A stretch of 40,993 nt of DNA, taken from Paracoccaceae bacterium. Lineage in GTDB: Bacteria; Pseudomonadota; Alphaproteobacteria; Rhodobacterales; Rhodobacteraceae. Numbering within the stretch: the first letter of the stretch is position 1; the number at the start of each line of letters is the position of its first letter. The notes beneath the pieces were generated by a model. That model saw only the letters and a list, made by a program, of their open reading frames with translations, did no database searches and was not told the origin of the DNA. Made by a program: the position numbers and the translations under genes. Shown here piece after piece: positions 1-7,993 of this stretch. The DNA lies in the NCBI GenBank assembly GCA_024742575.1, contig JANSYF010000026.1:1-40993 (forward strand), written 5' to 3'.

Positions 1-38
1 AATTCGTCGCTTTGCCTCCCACCGCAGGCGACTGTATT

Positions 39-49
39 CTGCATGGCAG
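39..49. promoter_or_regulatory. PhaR-type operator upstream of phaC
   Basis: The palindrome CTGC-ATG-GCAG matches the CTGC-N3/4-GCAG pattern known for PhaR in Paracoccus and Rhodobacter. It lies 24 bases before the phaC start codon, so bound PhaR could block phaC transcription or early elongation. Equivalent perfect sites precede phaP and phaR in this window, which supports the reading. A divergent phaZ, common in relatives, may lie just left of the window and share the site; that is inference. Confidence 0.7.
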
Positions 50-73
50 CATGAATAGGGGGGAAAGTTGGCC

Positions 74-1867
74 ATGACAACTAACGACGTTGCCGCACCG
101 GAAATGAGCGCGGAACTTGAGGCCAATTTGCAAAAGATCGAGACGCTGTCACAGCGGCTGATGTCTGCTCTTTCGAGCAAAAAGCAAATCAACCCATCGC
201 TCCATGGACCAGACAGCTTGTTGTTCGGTCAGGCACTGCAGGCTTATTGGCAGGAATGGATGCAAAACCCGGCCAAGATTCTGGAACACCAGATCGAATA
301 CTGGGGCAAGTCAGTCACCCATTACGTTGAGGCGCAGCAGGCGCTGGCCAAAGGCAAGTTGCAGGCGCCCGAAGACCCCGGCCCAAAGGACCGACGGTTC
401 AAGAACCCGATGTGGGACGAGCATCCGTATTTCAACTTTATCAAGCAGCAATACCTGATCAACGCCGAAGCGATCCGTAACGCGGTCGACGATATTGAAG
501 ATATGGACGCCACCGAAAAGCGCCGTTTGCGTTATTTCGCGCAGCAGATCGTCGACATGTTCGCGCCGACCAATTTCCTGGCGACGAACCCCGATGCGCT
601 GCAAAAAGCGCTTGAGACTGAGGGCGAGAGCCTTGTCAAAGGGCTTGAGAATCTTGTGTCGGATCTTGAGGCAAACAACGGGGAACTGGTGGTGCGCTTG
701 GCTGACGAGGGCGCCTTTCAGATCGGGACCAATATCGCCACCGCCGAGGGCGAGGTCATCTATCGCAACCACATGATGGAAGTGATCCAATACAAACCGA
801 CGACTGAAAAGGTCCGAGAAACGCCGATCATTCTGTTCCCGCCATGGATCAACAAGTTCTACATTCTGGATCTGAAGCCGGAAAACTCGTTTATCCGCTG
901 GGTGGTTGATCAGGGCTACACGTTGTTCGTGGTGAGCTGGATCAACCCTGATGAAAGCTACAAGGATGTGGGTTTGGATACCTACGTCGAAGATGGATAT
1001 CTGCGGGCCATCGAAGAGGTCAAATCGGTTTGTGGTGTCGAAAAGATCAATGCCATCGGCTATTGCATCGCGGGAACCACGCTAAGCCTGACGCTGTCAC
1101 TGCTTAAACAGCGGGGCGATGCGTCGATCAAATCTGCAACCTTCTTTACCGCGCTGACCGATTTTTCGGATCAGGGGGAATTCACGCCTTTCCTACAGAA
1201 CGACTTTATCGACGGCATCGAGGCAGAGATCGGGGATACCGGTCTGCTTAAGTCCTTCATTATGGCGCGCACGTTTAGCTATTTGCGGTCCAACGACCTG
1301 ATCTATGGGCCCGCGATCAAGAGCTACATGATGGGGGAAACACCGCCTGCGTTTGATCTTCTGTATTGGAACGGCGATGGTGCGAACCTGCCGGGGCGCA
1401 TGGCGGTCGAGTATTTGCGCGGTCTGTGCCAGTCGAACAAATTTGCCGACGGTACGTTTGAATTGATGGGGCACACGCTAAGCCTGAAGGACGTCGACGT
1501 CCCGCTGTGTTCAATCGCCTGTGAGACCGACCACATCGCGGCGTGGAAGGACTGCTATCGCGGCGTGCAGCAGATGGGGGCGAAATCAAAGACCTTCATC
1601 GTTTCGGAATCGGGCCACATCGCGGGAATTGTGAACCCGCCGTCGAAGAAAAAATATGGCCACTACACCAACGAAGACCTGTCTTTGGCACCGTCTGACT
1701 GGATGTCTTCGGCAGATTTCACCGAAGGTTCGTGGTGGCCCGTCTGGGAAAAATGGCTGGCAAAACGTTCCGGGAAATGGATCAAGGCGCGGGAAATAGG
1801 GGATAAATCTCATCCTTCGCTGGCTCCGGCACCTGGTACTTATGTGATGATCAAGGCGCGCGCTTAA
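74..1867 (+). CDS. phaC: class I poly(3-hydroxyalkanoate) synthase PhaC
   Basis: Polymerises (R)-3-hydroxyacyl-CoA, mainly 3-hydroxybutyryl-CoA, into PHA on the surface of storage granules. The 597-residue length suits class I enzymes. The N-terminal half (to about residue 260) is the helical PHA-synthase N domain; the rest is an alpha/beta-hydrolase fold. The lipase-like box GYCIAG places the nucleophile at Cys331, with Asp486 in the ETDHIAAWKD segment and His515 in ESGHIAGI completing the triad. ATG 74 has a G-rich ribosome site about 10 bases upstream; an in-frame TTG at 68 is an alternative start. A PhaR-type palindrome lies just upstream, and phasin and PhaR genes follow on the same strand. 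No truncation is seen. Identification is very secure. Confidence 0.97.
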   Translation: MTTNDVAAPEMSAELEANLQKIETLSQRLMSALSSKKQINPSLHGPDSLLFGQALQAYWQEWMQNPAKILEHQIEYWGKSVTHYVEAQQALAKGKLQAPEDPGPKDRRFKNPMWDEHPYFNFIKQQYLINAEAIRNAVDDIEDMDATEKRRLRYFAQQIVDMFAPTNFLATNPDALQKALETEGESLVKGLENLVSDLEANNGELVVRLADEGAFQIGTNIATAEGEVIYRNHMMEVIQYKPTTEKVRETPIILFPPWINKFYILDLKPENSFIRWVVDQGYTLFVVSWINPDESYKDVGLDTYVEDGYLRAIEEVKSVCGVEKINAIGYCIAGTTLSLTLSLLKQRGDASIKSATFFTALTDFSDQGEFTPFLQNDFIDGIEAEIGDTGLLKSFIMARTFSYLRSNDLIYGPAIKSYMMGETPPAFDLLYWNGDGANLPGRMAVEYLRGLCQSNKFADGTFELMGHTLSLKDVDVPLCSIACETDHIAAWKDCYRGVQQMGAKSKTFIVSESGHIAGIVNPPSKKKYGHYTNEDLSLAPSDWMSSADFTEGSWWPVWEKWLAKRSGKWIKAREIGDKSHPSLAPAPGTYVMIKARA

Positions 1868-1898
1868 GCGGGTGTTGACCCACGGTCAAAGTTTTTTG

Positions 1899-1909
1899 CT
1901 GCAGTGCAG
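1899..1909. promoter_or_regulatory. PhaR-type operator upstream of phaP
   Basis: The palindrome CTGC-AGT-GCAG sits about 95 bases before the phasin start. An imperfect second copy, CTGC-GGT-GCGG, follows at 1926-1936, and a half-matching CTGC-ATC-TGCA starts at 1949. The cluster surrounds a TATATA stretch that could be the -10 region, as expected for repression of the phasin promoter by PhaR until granules form and titrate it away. Confidence 0.7.
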
Positions 1910-2004
1910 AAAAAGGGTTGAAATGCTGCGGTGCGGCATGTATATATTCTGCATCTGCACAAGACAGCGGGGTGGGCCCGCCGAGCAGGAAAGGATTTGA
2001 GACA

Positions 2005-2454
2005 ATGGCTAAGACACCTGACATGACAGCGACCATGAAAGAAATGATGGGCGCGTTCCCGGTTGACACGAAAGCAATGGAAGACGCTTTCAAAACAACA
2101 GCAACTCTGAACGAGAAGCTGTCCCACGTTGCAATCGAAGCGGCTGACAAGTCGGCTGAAATCTCTGCAAAGTGGACAAAAGACACGCTCGCCAAGATGG
2201 GCGAAATGTCCAAGGCGAAGACAGAGCCGGCAGACTACGCCAAGGCGATGACCGATTTCGCTTCTGCTCAGGCTGAAGTTGCTGCCGAGAACATGGCCGC
2301 ATTCGCCGAGATCGCGAAGAAAGTCCAGATGGACACAGTTGAGCTGATGATGGCAGCTGGCAAGGACCTGTCGGAAGACGCGACCGCCGCAGTCAAGAAA
2401 GCAACAGCTGACGTGACAACAGCTGCCAAGAAGGCAACTGCTGCTACGAAGTAA
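2005..2454 (+). CDS. phaP: phasin, PHA granule-associated protein
   Basis: Small amphipathic protein that coats PHA granules and controls their size and number. The 149-residue product is almost entirely predicted helix, rich in Ala, Lys, Glu and Met, and ends in the Ala/Lys/Thr-rich tail typical of phasins (repeated AVKKAT/AAKKAT-like segments, about residues 128-149). ATG 2005 is chosen because an AGGAAAGGAT ribosome site lies 10-18 bases upstream; the open frame runs further up to a TTG at 1918, but that stretch covers the promoter and PhaR operators and lacks phasin features. It sits between phaC and phaR and is followed by a strong terminator, so it probably makes its own abundant transcript. 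Regulation by PhaR is inferred from the upstream sites. Confidence 0.92.
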   Translation: MAKTPDMTATMKEMMGAFPVDTKAMEDAFKTTATLNEKLSHVAIEAADKSAEISAKWTKDTLAKMGEMSKAKTEPADYAKAMTDFASAQAEVAAENMAAFAEIAKKVQMDTVELMMAAGKDLSEDATAAVKKATADVTTAAKKATAATK

Positions 2455-2503
2455 GCTTTTACGAACTAGCGTTCTCTCCTCCCAATTTGGAACGCTATTA
2501 TCT

Positions 2504-2534
2504 GGCCGGGCTCCTTGTGAGTCCGGCCTTTTTT
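2504..2534 (+). terminator. rho-independent terminator after phaP
   Basis: A 10-bp stem (left arm GGCCGGGCTC, right arm GAGTCCGGCC, one G-T pair) with a CTTGT loop is followed directly by six T residues. It ends the phasin transcript and isolates it from phaR. Confidence 0.9.
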
Positions 2535-2585
2535 GTTCCTGTGACGTGTCACCAGTGCTTTCTTTTTGTGCTGCATCTGCTTAGG

Positions 2586-2596
2586 CTGCAATGCAG
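2586..2596. promoter_or_regulatory. PhaR-type operator upstream of phaR
   Basis: The palindrome CTGC-AAT-GCAG ends 27 bases before the phaR start codon, with an extra CTGC-ATCTGC run at 2571-2580. The position fits autorepression by PhaR, which is known for the family. Confidence 0.7.
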
Positions 2597-2623
2597 CAAA
2601 GATTAACCGGGGGAGGGGACACC

Positions 2624-3199
2624 TTGGCCGAAGACCAAAAACCGCTACTGATCAAGCGTTACGCGAGCCGTCGTCTCTATAACACCGAAACATCCGACTA
2701 TGTGACCCTGGAAGACATCGCCGGGTTCATCCGGGGTGGGCGCGAGGTCAAAATCGTCGATCTGAAATCCGGAGATGACCTGACGCGGCAATATCTGTTG
2801 CAGATCATCGCTGAACACGAAAGCCGGGGCGAGAGTGTGCTGCCGACCAACGTGCTCAACGATCTGGTTCGCAGCTACACAACCACAGCGACCAGCGCGG
2901 TGCCGCAATTTCTGGCGGCTAGTTTCGAGATGTTCCGCGATAGCCAGTCGAAATGGATGGAGAATATGGGCAAGGCCAACCCGATGACGGGTGTGCCCGG
3001 GTTCGAAGCCATTCAGGCCCAGCAAGAGGCGTTTCTCAAGGCGATGACCGGTGGGGTGACTGGTTCATGGTCTGGTCCGTCAAAAGACGACGAGGCCGAT
3101 GCGCCCGCCAAGGCACGCACGACAGAGACGGACGATCTAGACGCGATCAAAACGCAACTGGCCGAGCTTCAGAAAAAGCTTTCAAAACTCGACAAGTAA
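2624..3199 (+). CDS. phaR: polyhydroxyalkanoate synthesis repressor PhaR
   Basis: Transcription repressor that binds both DNA and nascent PHA, coupling phasin expression to granule formation. The N-terminal segment LLIKRYASRRLYNTETSDYV begins the PHB accumulation DNA-binding domain (about residues 7-70). It is followed by the PHB accumulation regulatory domain (about 72-115) and a charged coiled-coil-like C-terminus (DDLDAIKTQLAELQKKLSKL). The start is placed at TTG 2624, giving MAEDQKPLLIKRY: it has a GGGAGGGG ribosome site and matches the usual family N-terminus. The upstream ATG at 2591 lies inside the PhaR operator and is unlikely. Its stop codon abuts the stop codon of the converging aminotransferase gene with no spacer. 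Confidence 0.94.
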   Translation: MAEDQKPLLIKRYASRRLYNTETSDYVTLEDIAGFIRGGREVKIVDLKSGDDLTRQYLLQIIAEHESRGESVLPTNVLNDLVRSYTTTATSAVPQFLAASFEMFRDSQSKWMENMGKANPMTGVPGFEAIQAQQEAFLKAMTGGVTGSWSGPSKDDEADAPAKARTTETDDLDAIKTQLAELQKKLSKLDK

Positions 3200-4390
3200 T
3201 CAGGCGGTTACCTGCACAGTTGGATGCATGACGTGATCGACAGCGGACAGAATGACGTCCGCCACCGCATCGCATTCAGTGACAGTCAGCCGTGCTGGTA
3301 AGCGGCAATCACACGCGCGCGATAGCATCGCGCGCGTCATGGGCAGTTCCGGGGCAGTTCCAAGGAATTCCCAGTTCCAGAACGCGCGGGCATTGTCGGT
3401 GCTGCGCCCGAAGACCTGAATCGACACGCCCATCGCCTTGGCGGTCTTGACAAAGGCATCCACATCCGCGTCGGTCATGTCGCACAGGCTGAATTGGAGA
3501 GAATCCGGCGCGCGGTCTTCTTGCGCAAGTGCGGGCGGCACGGTGATCCACGGCGACTGGTCAAGCCGGCCCGCCACGTGATCATGGTTGCGGCGGCCAT
3601 CGCGGACACGGCGGTCCAGCTCGGCCAGTTGCGGGCGGATCACAGCGGCCGAAAGGTTCGACAGTCGCAGATTATAAAGCGGCAACTTGTTCTGCCATTT
3701 GGCAAACGTGTCGTGCAGCACCGGGTGCTTTTTCCAATTGTGCTCGTAGGCGCCCGATAGGATCACCGCACGCGCGATCAGGTCGGCATCATCGGTAAGC
3801 AGAATGCCCCCTTCGCCTGCGTTGAGCATTTTGTAGCTTTGGAAACTGAAACAGCCGACATGGCCCAACGTGCCGATCCGTTTCCCGTTCCAGCGCGTGC
3901 CCAATGAGTGCGCAGCGTCTTCGATCACCGGAATGCCGCGATCGTTGGCAAGCGTCAGGATCGCGTCCATGTCAGAGGTGTGCCCGCGCATATGGCTGAT
4001 CATCACGGCCTGAACATCGTCGATCTTGGCTTGGAAATCGGCCATATTGATGCGGTAGCTGCCGTCCACTTCGCACAGCACCGGCACACAATCGGCGTGC
4101 ACAATCGAGGACGGTACAGCGGCAAAGGTGAAAGCCGGGATCAAAACGCGCGCGTCACGTGGCAGGCCAAGCGCCTTGAGCGACAGGAACAGCGCGGCGG
4201 AACAACTGCTGACCGCCAGCGCGTATTTCGCACCCATCATCGCGGCGAATTCTTCCTCTAACAAAGACACGGGCGCGCCTTCAGGGGCAGTGTAGCGGAA
4301 CAGGTCCCCAGATTGCAGCAGGCGGTCGATCTCGTGCCGCGCGGTTTCGGGAATGGGTTCTGCGTCGTGCATGTTCGGAAGCTGTGTCAT
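3200..4390 (-). CDS. DegT/DnrJ/EryC1-family PLP-dependent aminotransferase
   Basis: A 396-residue fold-type I PLP enzyme of the DegT family, whose members transaminate keto-sugars or related substrates; the substrate here is unknown. Visible signatures are Asp158 in VIEDAAHSLG (pairs with the PLP ring nitrogen) and Lys187 in FSFQSYKMLNAGEGG (Schiff base). ATG 4390 has a GAGG ribosome site 8 bases upstream; an in-frame ATG at 4408 is possible. It is the last gene of the minus-strand block but is separated from the FAD oxidoreductase gene by 88 bases containing a PHO-box-like repeat, so it may be transcribed on its own under phosphate control. No nucleotide-sugar genes lie nearby, so a sugar role is unsupported. 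It ends back to back with phaR. The family call is secure, the function open. Confidence 0.88.
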   Translation of the reverse strand: MTQLPNMHDAEPIPETARHEIDRLLQSGDLFRYTAPEGAPVSLLEEEFAAMMGAKYALAVSSCSAALFLSLKALGLPRDARVLIPAFTFAAVPSSIVHADCVPVLCEVDGSYRINMADFQAKIDDVQAVMISHMRGHTSDMDAILTLANDRGIPVIEDAAHSLGTRWNGKRIGTLGHVGCFSFQSYKMLNAGEGGILLTDDADLIARAVILSGAYEHNWKKHPVLHDTFAKWQNKLPLYNLRLSNLSAAVIRPQLAELDRRVRDGRRNHDHVAGRLDQSPWITVPPALAQEDRAPDSLQFSLCDMTDADVDAFVKTAKAMGVSIQVFGRSTDNARAFWNWEFLGTAPELPMTRAMLSRACDCRLPARLTVTECDAVADVILSAVDHVMHPTVQVTA

Positions 4391-4439
4391 TGCTGAGCCT
4401 CGTGTCATTTTAAGTTCACCACACGCGCTGTCATGCCAG

Positions 4440-4458
4440 TATGACAGGGATATGACAG
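4440..4458 (-). promoter_or_regulatory. PHO-box-like direct repeat upstream of the DegT aminotransferase
   Basis: On the minus strand the sequence contains CTGTCAT-ATCC-CTGTCAT, two identical heptamers on an 11-base period, which is the classical PhoB binding arrangement, oriented toward the aminotransferase gene 50 bases away. Overlapping inverted matches (ATGACA at 4429-4434 complement and GACAG-TG-CTGTC at 4454-4465) enlarge the site. A TTAAAAT stretch nearer the gene could serve as -10, though its spacing is longer than in standard pho promoters. Regulation by phosphate is inferred. Confidence 0.6.
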
Positions 4459-4478
4459 TGCTGTCGGGTTCTGTGGGG

Positions 4479-5783
4479 TCAAACGCCCAGCCGGTCGCGC
4501 ATCGCATACCACGACATTGCCAGCTTAAGTATCGGAGTGCGAAATGCACCGCCGCCCGGAAAAGGGGTGTGCGGGACCGCGTTAAACGCCGCAAATCCTT
4601 GGGAGGGGCCGCGCGTTGCTTCGGCCAGCAGCTTACCCGCCTGGATCGCATTTCCAACGCCGTGGCCGGAATAGCCGGATGCCGACAGGATGTTGGGGCG
4701 CACCCGCGCGAGGTAGGGCATCCGTTTGATTGTGATCGCTAAGGTGCCGCCCCAAGCATAGTCGATCGGCACATTGCGCAGGTGGGGAAAGATCTCTGAC
4801 ATCGGTTTGCGCACCAATGCCGGAATGTCCGAAGGGAAACGGTAGCCATAACTCTCACCACCGCCGAACAATAAACGTTTGTCGTGTGTCAGGCGGAAGT
4901 AGTTGACGACAAATCGTGAATCCGCGACGGCCACGTCCTGCGTCAGCACCTTTGCTGCGTCATCGCCCAAAGGCGCCGTGGCCACGACGTAATTGTTGAT
5001 CGGCATGACCCGCGCTGCCACCTGCCGATCAAGCCCGCCCAAATAACCGTTCCCCGCAAGGATGATTTGATCCGCGATCACGTGCCCCGCATCGGTGCGC
5101 ACCGTGATCTTGGGCCCATGTTTGATATCATGCACATGGCTGCGTTCATGGATTCGCACGCCCGCCTTGGTCGCCGCATCAGCCAGTCCCAGCGCCAGCC
5201 TTAGCGGGTGAAGATGTGCGGCCCCCATGTCCAGCGTGCCGCCGATATAGTCAGGCGACGGACACAACGCATGAAAGCTGTCGCGATCCAACGGTTCTAT
5301 CTGGTTGTAACCATACCGTTTCTGCAAATGTTCGGCATAGTCGTGCAGGTCTTTCACATCTGCTGGGCGCGACGCGGCCCATGCGATTCCGTCCTTGAGG
5401 AAGCAGTCGATCCCATGTTTCGCGATCAGACCGCGCACCAGTGCCTTCGCGTCTTCCCCCAGATCCCACAAGAGCCGGGCGGCATCCGTCCCCACCAGTT
5501 TTTCCAGCGTGGTCTGGTCCTGTCGCTGACCAGAGCCCAACTGCCCACCATTGCGACCAGATGCGCCAAAGCCCACGCGATGTGCGTCTATTAGCACGAC
5601 ATCTGCGCCCATTTCGGCCAGATGCAACGCGGCTGAAAGTCCGGTATATCCGCCGCCAATGATACAGACATCGGCCCGGTTTTCGCCTTGCAACGGGGCG
5701 AATGGGTCCAACGGTGTCGCCGTCGCGGCATACCAGCTTTGGGGATAGGCCCCACGGGTGTCATTGCTGAACAACAGGTTCAA
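4479..5783 (-). CDS. PuuB-like FAD-dependent oxidoreductase (gamma-glutamylputrescine oxidase family)
   Basis: Predicted DAO-family flavoenzyme that oxidises the amine carbon of a gamma-glutamylated amine (gamma-glutamylputrescine in the PuuB prototype). The 434-residue product has the dinucleotide fold at residues 36-70 with GGGYTG at 43-48 and LID at the end of the second strand, followed by GASGRNGGQ typical of this branch, and a C-terminal GYSGHGV/GK FAD-contact region. The start is set at TTG 5783 because it yields MNLLFSNDTRGAYPQSWY, the family's usual N-terminus, and has AGGA 8 bases upstream; a TTG at 5813 extends into the intergenic repeat. It lies 102 bases after the gamma-glutamyl ligase gene, consistent with the next step of one pathway. 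The exact substrate is not shown by the sequence. Confidence 0.88.
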   Translation of the reverse strand: MNLLFSNDTRGAYPQSWYAATATPLDPFAPLQGENRADVCIIGGGYTGLSAALHLAEMGADVVLIDAHRVGFGASGRNGGQLGSGQRQDQTTLEKLVGTDAARLLWDLGEDAKALVRGLIAKHGIDCFLKDGIAWAASRPADVKDLHDYAEHLQKRYGYNQIEPLDRDSFHALCPSPDYIGGTLDMGAAHLHPLRLALGLADAATKAGVRIHERSHVHDIKHGPKITVRTDAGHVIADQIILAGNGYLGGLDRQVAARVMPINNYVVATAPLGDDAAKVLTQDVAVADSRFVVNYFRLTHDKRLLFGGGESYGYRFPSDIPALVRKPMSEIFPHLRNVPIDYAWGGTLAITIKRMPYLARVRPNILSASGYSGHGVGNAIQAGKLLAEATRGPSQGFAAFNAVPHTPFPGGGAFRTPILKLAMSWYAMRDRLGV

Positions 5784-5797
5784 AATGCGGTCCTGAT

Positions 5798-5819
5798 CTT
5801 CTTCTTTTTCCAAATATGC
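5798..5819 (-). repeat. 22-bp intergenic repeat, copy 1
   Basis: The minus strand reads GCATATTTGGAAAAAGAAG followed by AAG. An identical 22-base copy lies at 20052-20073 on the plus strand. Just upstream on the same strand is a GC-rich hairpin (AGGGGC/GCCCCT arms, 5831-5845) following the ligase gene. Similar AT-rich ATTTGGAAA-AGAAGAAG motifs recur between genes of Rhodobacteraceae as far as I recall; no function is known to me. Confidence 0.75.
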
Positions 5820-5885
5820 CGGGGAGCGCGAGGGGCAGAGCCCCTGGCATTGGTCGGATCGGCGCCGCCGGTCCGAAGCCTGTTT

Positions 5886-7250
5886 TTAGACGTTAAGCAG
5901 CAGATGCTCGCGCTCCCACGGGCTGATCACTTGCAGGAATTCCTCGTATTCCGTGCGTTTCACAATTGAATAAACGCGGCAGAAATCCTTACCAAGAATA
6001 TCTTGCAACTCGCTCGCCTCTTCGAACAGCGAAAGCGCCTGTCCCAGAACCTGCGGAATGTCCGCCTCACCTTCATAGGCGTCTTTTTTCAGTGGTTTTG
6101 AAGGCCATTTTTCGTTCACAAGGCCAAGATAGCCGCAGGCCAACGATGCCGCGATGCCAAGATATGGGTTGCAATCCATCCCAGCGAGCCGGTTTTCGAC
6201 CCGTCGGCTGTCTGGTCCGGACAAGGGGATGCGGATGCCCGTTGTGCGATTGTCGCGGCCCCAGGCAAGGTTGATGGGGGCGGCGTGTTCTTTGACGTAG
6301 CGGCGATAGCTGTTCACGTATGGGGCCAACACGGCGATGGCGGCAGGTGTATACGTCTGCAAACCGCCGATGAAATGGAAGAATGCGTCGGTCTCGCCAC
6401 CCTGCGGGCCGCTGAACAGATTTCGCCCGGTTTCAATATCGATGATCGAATGATGGATATGCATGGCGCTGCCGGGCTCATTGGCTATTGGCTTGGCCAT
6501 GAAGGTGGCGAAACAATCGTGGCGTAGGGCGGCTTCGCGGATCAGGCGTTTGAAGTAAAACACTTCATCCGCCAACTTTACTGGATCGCCATGGCGCAAG
6601 TTGATTTCCAACTGACCTGCGCCGCCTTCCTGTGTGATGCCATCAATCTCGAACCCTTGGGCTTCGGCGAAGTCATAGATGTCGTCGATCACAGGGCCGA
6701 ATTCATCGACGGCTGTCATGCTGTAGGCCTGACGCGCGGCAGCGGGGCGGCCGGAGCGGCCCATCATCGGTTCGATCGGTTTTGCTGGATCCAGGTTTCG
6801 CGCTGTCAGAAAGAATTCCATCTCGGGCGCAACCACCGGTTCCCACCCTTTGTCGCGATAGAGTTGTACCACCCGTTTGAGAACGTTGCGCGGGGCATAA
6901 GGCACTGGCTTGCCTTTGCGATCAAAGGCGTCGTGGATGACCTGCAAGGTCCAATCACCCGTCCAGGGCGCTGCGGTGGCTGTGCTCATGTCGGGGCGCA
7001 GGATCATGTCGCGCTCAATAAAACCGCCATCATCTTCGTCTGCGGCTTCGCCCCAATCGCCTGTAATGGTTTGGAAAAAAATCGAATCCGGCAGGTGAAA
7101 ATACTCTTGCCGTGCAAATTTCGAAGCAGGCACCGCCTTGCCACGGGCGATGCCGGGCAGGTCGGCGATGATACACTCGACCTCGTCAAGCCGACGTCCC
7201 TCGAGAAAGGCGCGGGCGGAGGCGGGGAGACTGTCTGTCCAGTCTGTCAT
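5886..7250 (-). CDS. glutamine synthetase family ligase, PuuA-like (gamma-glutamylpolyamine synthetase)
   Basis: ATP-dependent ligase expected to join the gamma-carboxyl of glutamate to an amine such as putrescine. The 454-residue protein has the GS N-terminal beta-grasp region (to about 110) and catalytic domain. Seen are EMEFFLT (metal-binding Glu), GGAGQLEINL, GSAMHIHHSI (the GS GxxMHxHxS glutamate/metal loop), NRTTGIRIP (ATP/phosphate Arg) and RRVENRLAGMDCNPYL. The Tyr adenylylation loop of true GlnA is not evident, supporting a PuuA-type rather than ammonia-assimilating enzyme. Its start overlaps the stop of the amidotransferase gene by 4 bases (ATGA), so the two are translationally coupled. 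A PuuB-like oxidase follows. Substrate choice among polyamines, ethanolamine or others cannot be read from the sequence. Confidence 0.88.
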   Translation of the reverse strand: MTDWTDSLPASARAFLEGRRLDEVECIIADLPGIARGKAVPASKFARQEYFHLPDSIFFQTITGDWGEAADEDDGGFIERDMILRPDMSTATAAPWTGDWTLQVIHDAFDRKGKPVPYAPRNVLKRVVQLYRDKGWEPVVAPEMEFFLTARNLDPAKPIEPMMGRSGRPAAARQAYSMTAVDEFGPVIDDIYDFAEAQGFEIDGITQEGGAGQLEINLRHGDPVKLADEVFYFKRLIREAALRHDCFATFMAKPIANEPGSAMHIHHSIIDIETGRNLFSGPQGGETDAFFHFIGGLQTYTPAAIAVLAPYVNSYRRYVKEHAAPINLAWGRDNRTTGIRIPLSGPDSRRVENRLAGMDCNPYLGIAASLACGYLGLVNEKWPSKPLKKDAYEGEADIPQVLGQALSLFEEASELQDILGKDFCRVYSIVKRTEYEEFLQVISPWEREHLLLNV

Positions 7251-7930
7251 GCGATGGTTCCTTCGCGGAAGAATTTGGCGAACTGGTCGGCCATACGACC
7301 ATTGTCGAGCGGTCGGCCCATGCGATTGCGGGCATCGTTCATCAGGTCGTCAGAGACCACGCCTTTGCCGCGTGTGTCGATCAGGCCAGTGATAAAGTCA
7401 TCACCGTATTCGGGGTGCGGTTGTACGGTGAAAGCCTTGCCGGGGTAAAGCAGTGCAGCATTGGCGCAATGGTCGTTGCTGGCGACAATCTGCGCGCCCT
7501 CGGGCACCTCGATAACCTGATCCTGATGCCAAGCGTTGATGGTCATGGTGTCGCCGCCAAAATCATAGTCTTGCTGGCCCACGGCCCAGCCGCCTTTGAA
7601 CTTTTCGACTTTTCCGCCCATTGCCTGCGCGATGATCTGGTGGCCAAAGCACACGCCAATCAAGGGGCGGTTCGCTGCAGCTATATCGCGGATGAGCTGC
7701 TCGAGCGGTGGAATCCATGGGTGATCTTCGTAGGCGCCGTGTTTAGAGCCGGTGATGAGCCAGCCATCCGCATCTTGTGGCCCCTGCGGAAAGACGTTTT
7801 CGACGACCGACCAGCTTTGGAAGGTGAAGCCTTTATTGGCGAGCATACGCTCAAAGAAACCGGGATACTCGCCGAACGTCCCTTTCAGTTCGTCCGGTGC
7901 AAGACCCGTTTGCAAGATTCCGATTTTCAT
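7247..7930 (-). CDS. class I glutamine amidotransferase (GMP synthase-like), putative gamma-glutamyl hydrolase
   Basis: A 227-residue stand-alone class I GATase domain. The catalytic triad is visible: Cys94 in GVCFGHQI, His172 and Glu174 in VQPHPEYGD. In the E. coli puu pathway a hydrolase (PuuD) of the broader class I fold releases glutamate from gamma-glutamyl-GABA; this protein is of the GuaA-like subfamily, so a similar deglutamylation role here is inferred from its position between two gamma-glutamyl ligase genes. The start MKIGILQTG at 7930 is preferred over the longer open frame to 7984 because it begins at the first strand of the fold; no strong ribosome site is visible. It overlaps the downstream ligase gene by 4 bases. 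No synthetase domain or fusion partner is present. Confidence 0.82.
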   Translation of the reverse strand: MKIGILQTGLAPDELKGTFGEYPGFFERMLANKGFTFQSWSVVENVFPQGPQDADGWLITGSKHGAYEDHPWIPPLEQLIRDIAAANRPLIGVCFGHQIIAQAMGGKVEKFKGGWAVGQQDYDFGGDTMTINAWHQDQVIEVPEGAQIVASNDHCANAALLYPGKAFTVQPHPEYGDDFITGLIDTRGKGVVSDDLMNDARNRMGRPLDNGRMADQFAKFFREGTIA

Positions 7931-7993
7931 GAAGCACCAAGGTGTTTGTGGTTTCAGGCTATGCGTTCTGTAGGCGCACAGCAAGGGACGCGC

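Noticed and set aside
1918-2004. N-terminal extension of the phasin from TTG 1918
   Set aside because: The region carries PhaR operators and a TATA-rich promoter and lacks a ribosome site before 1918.
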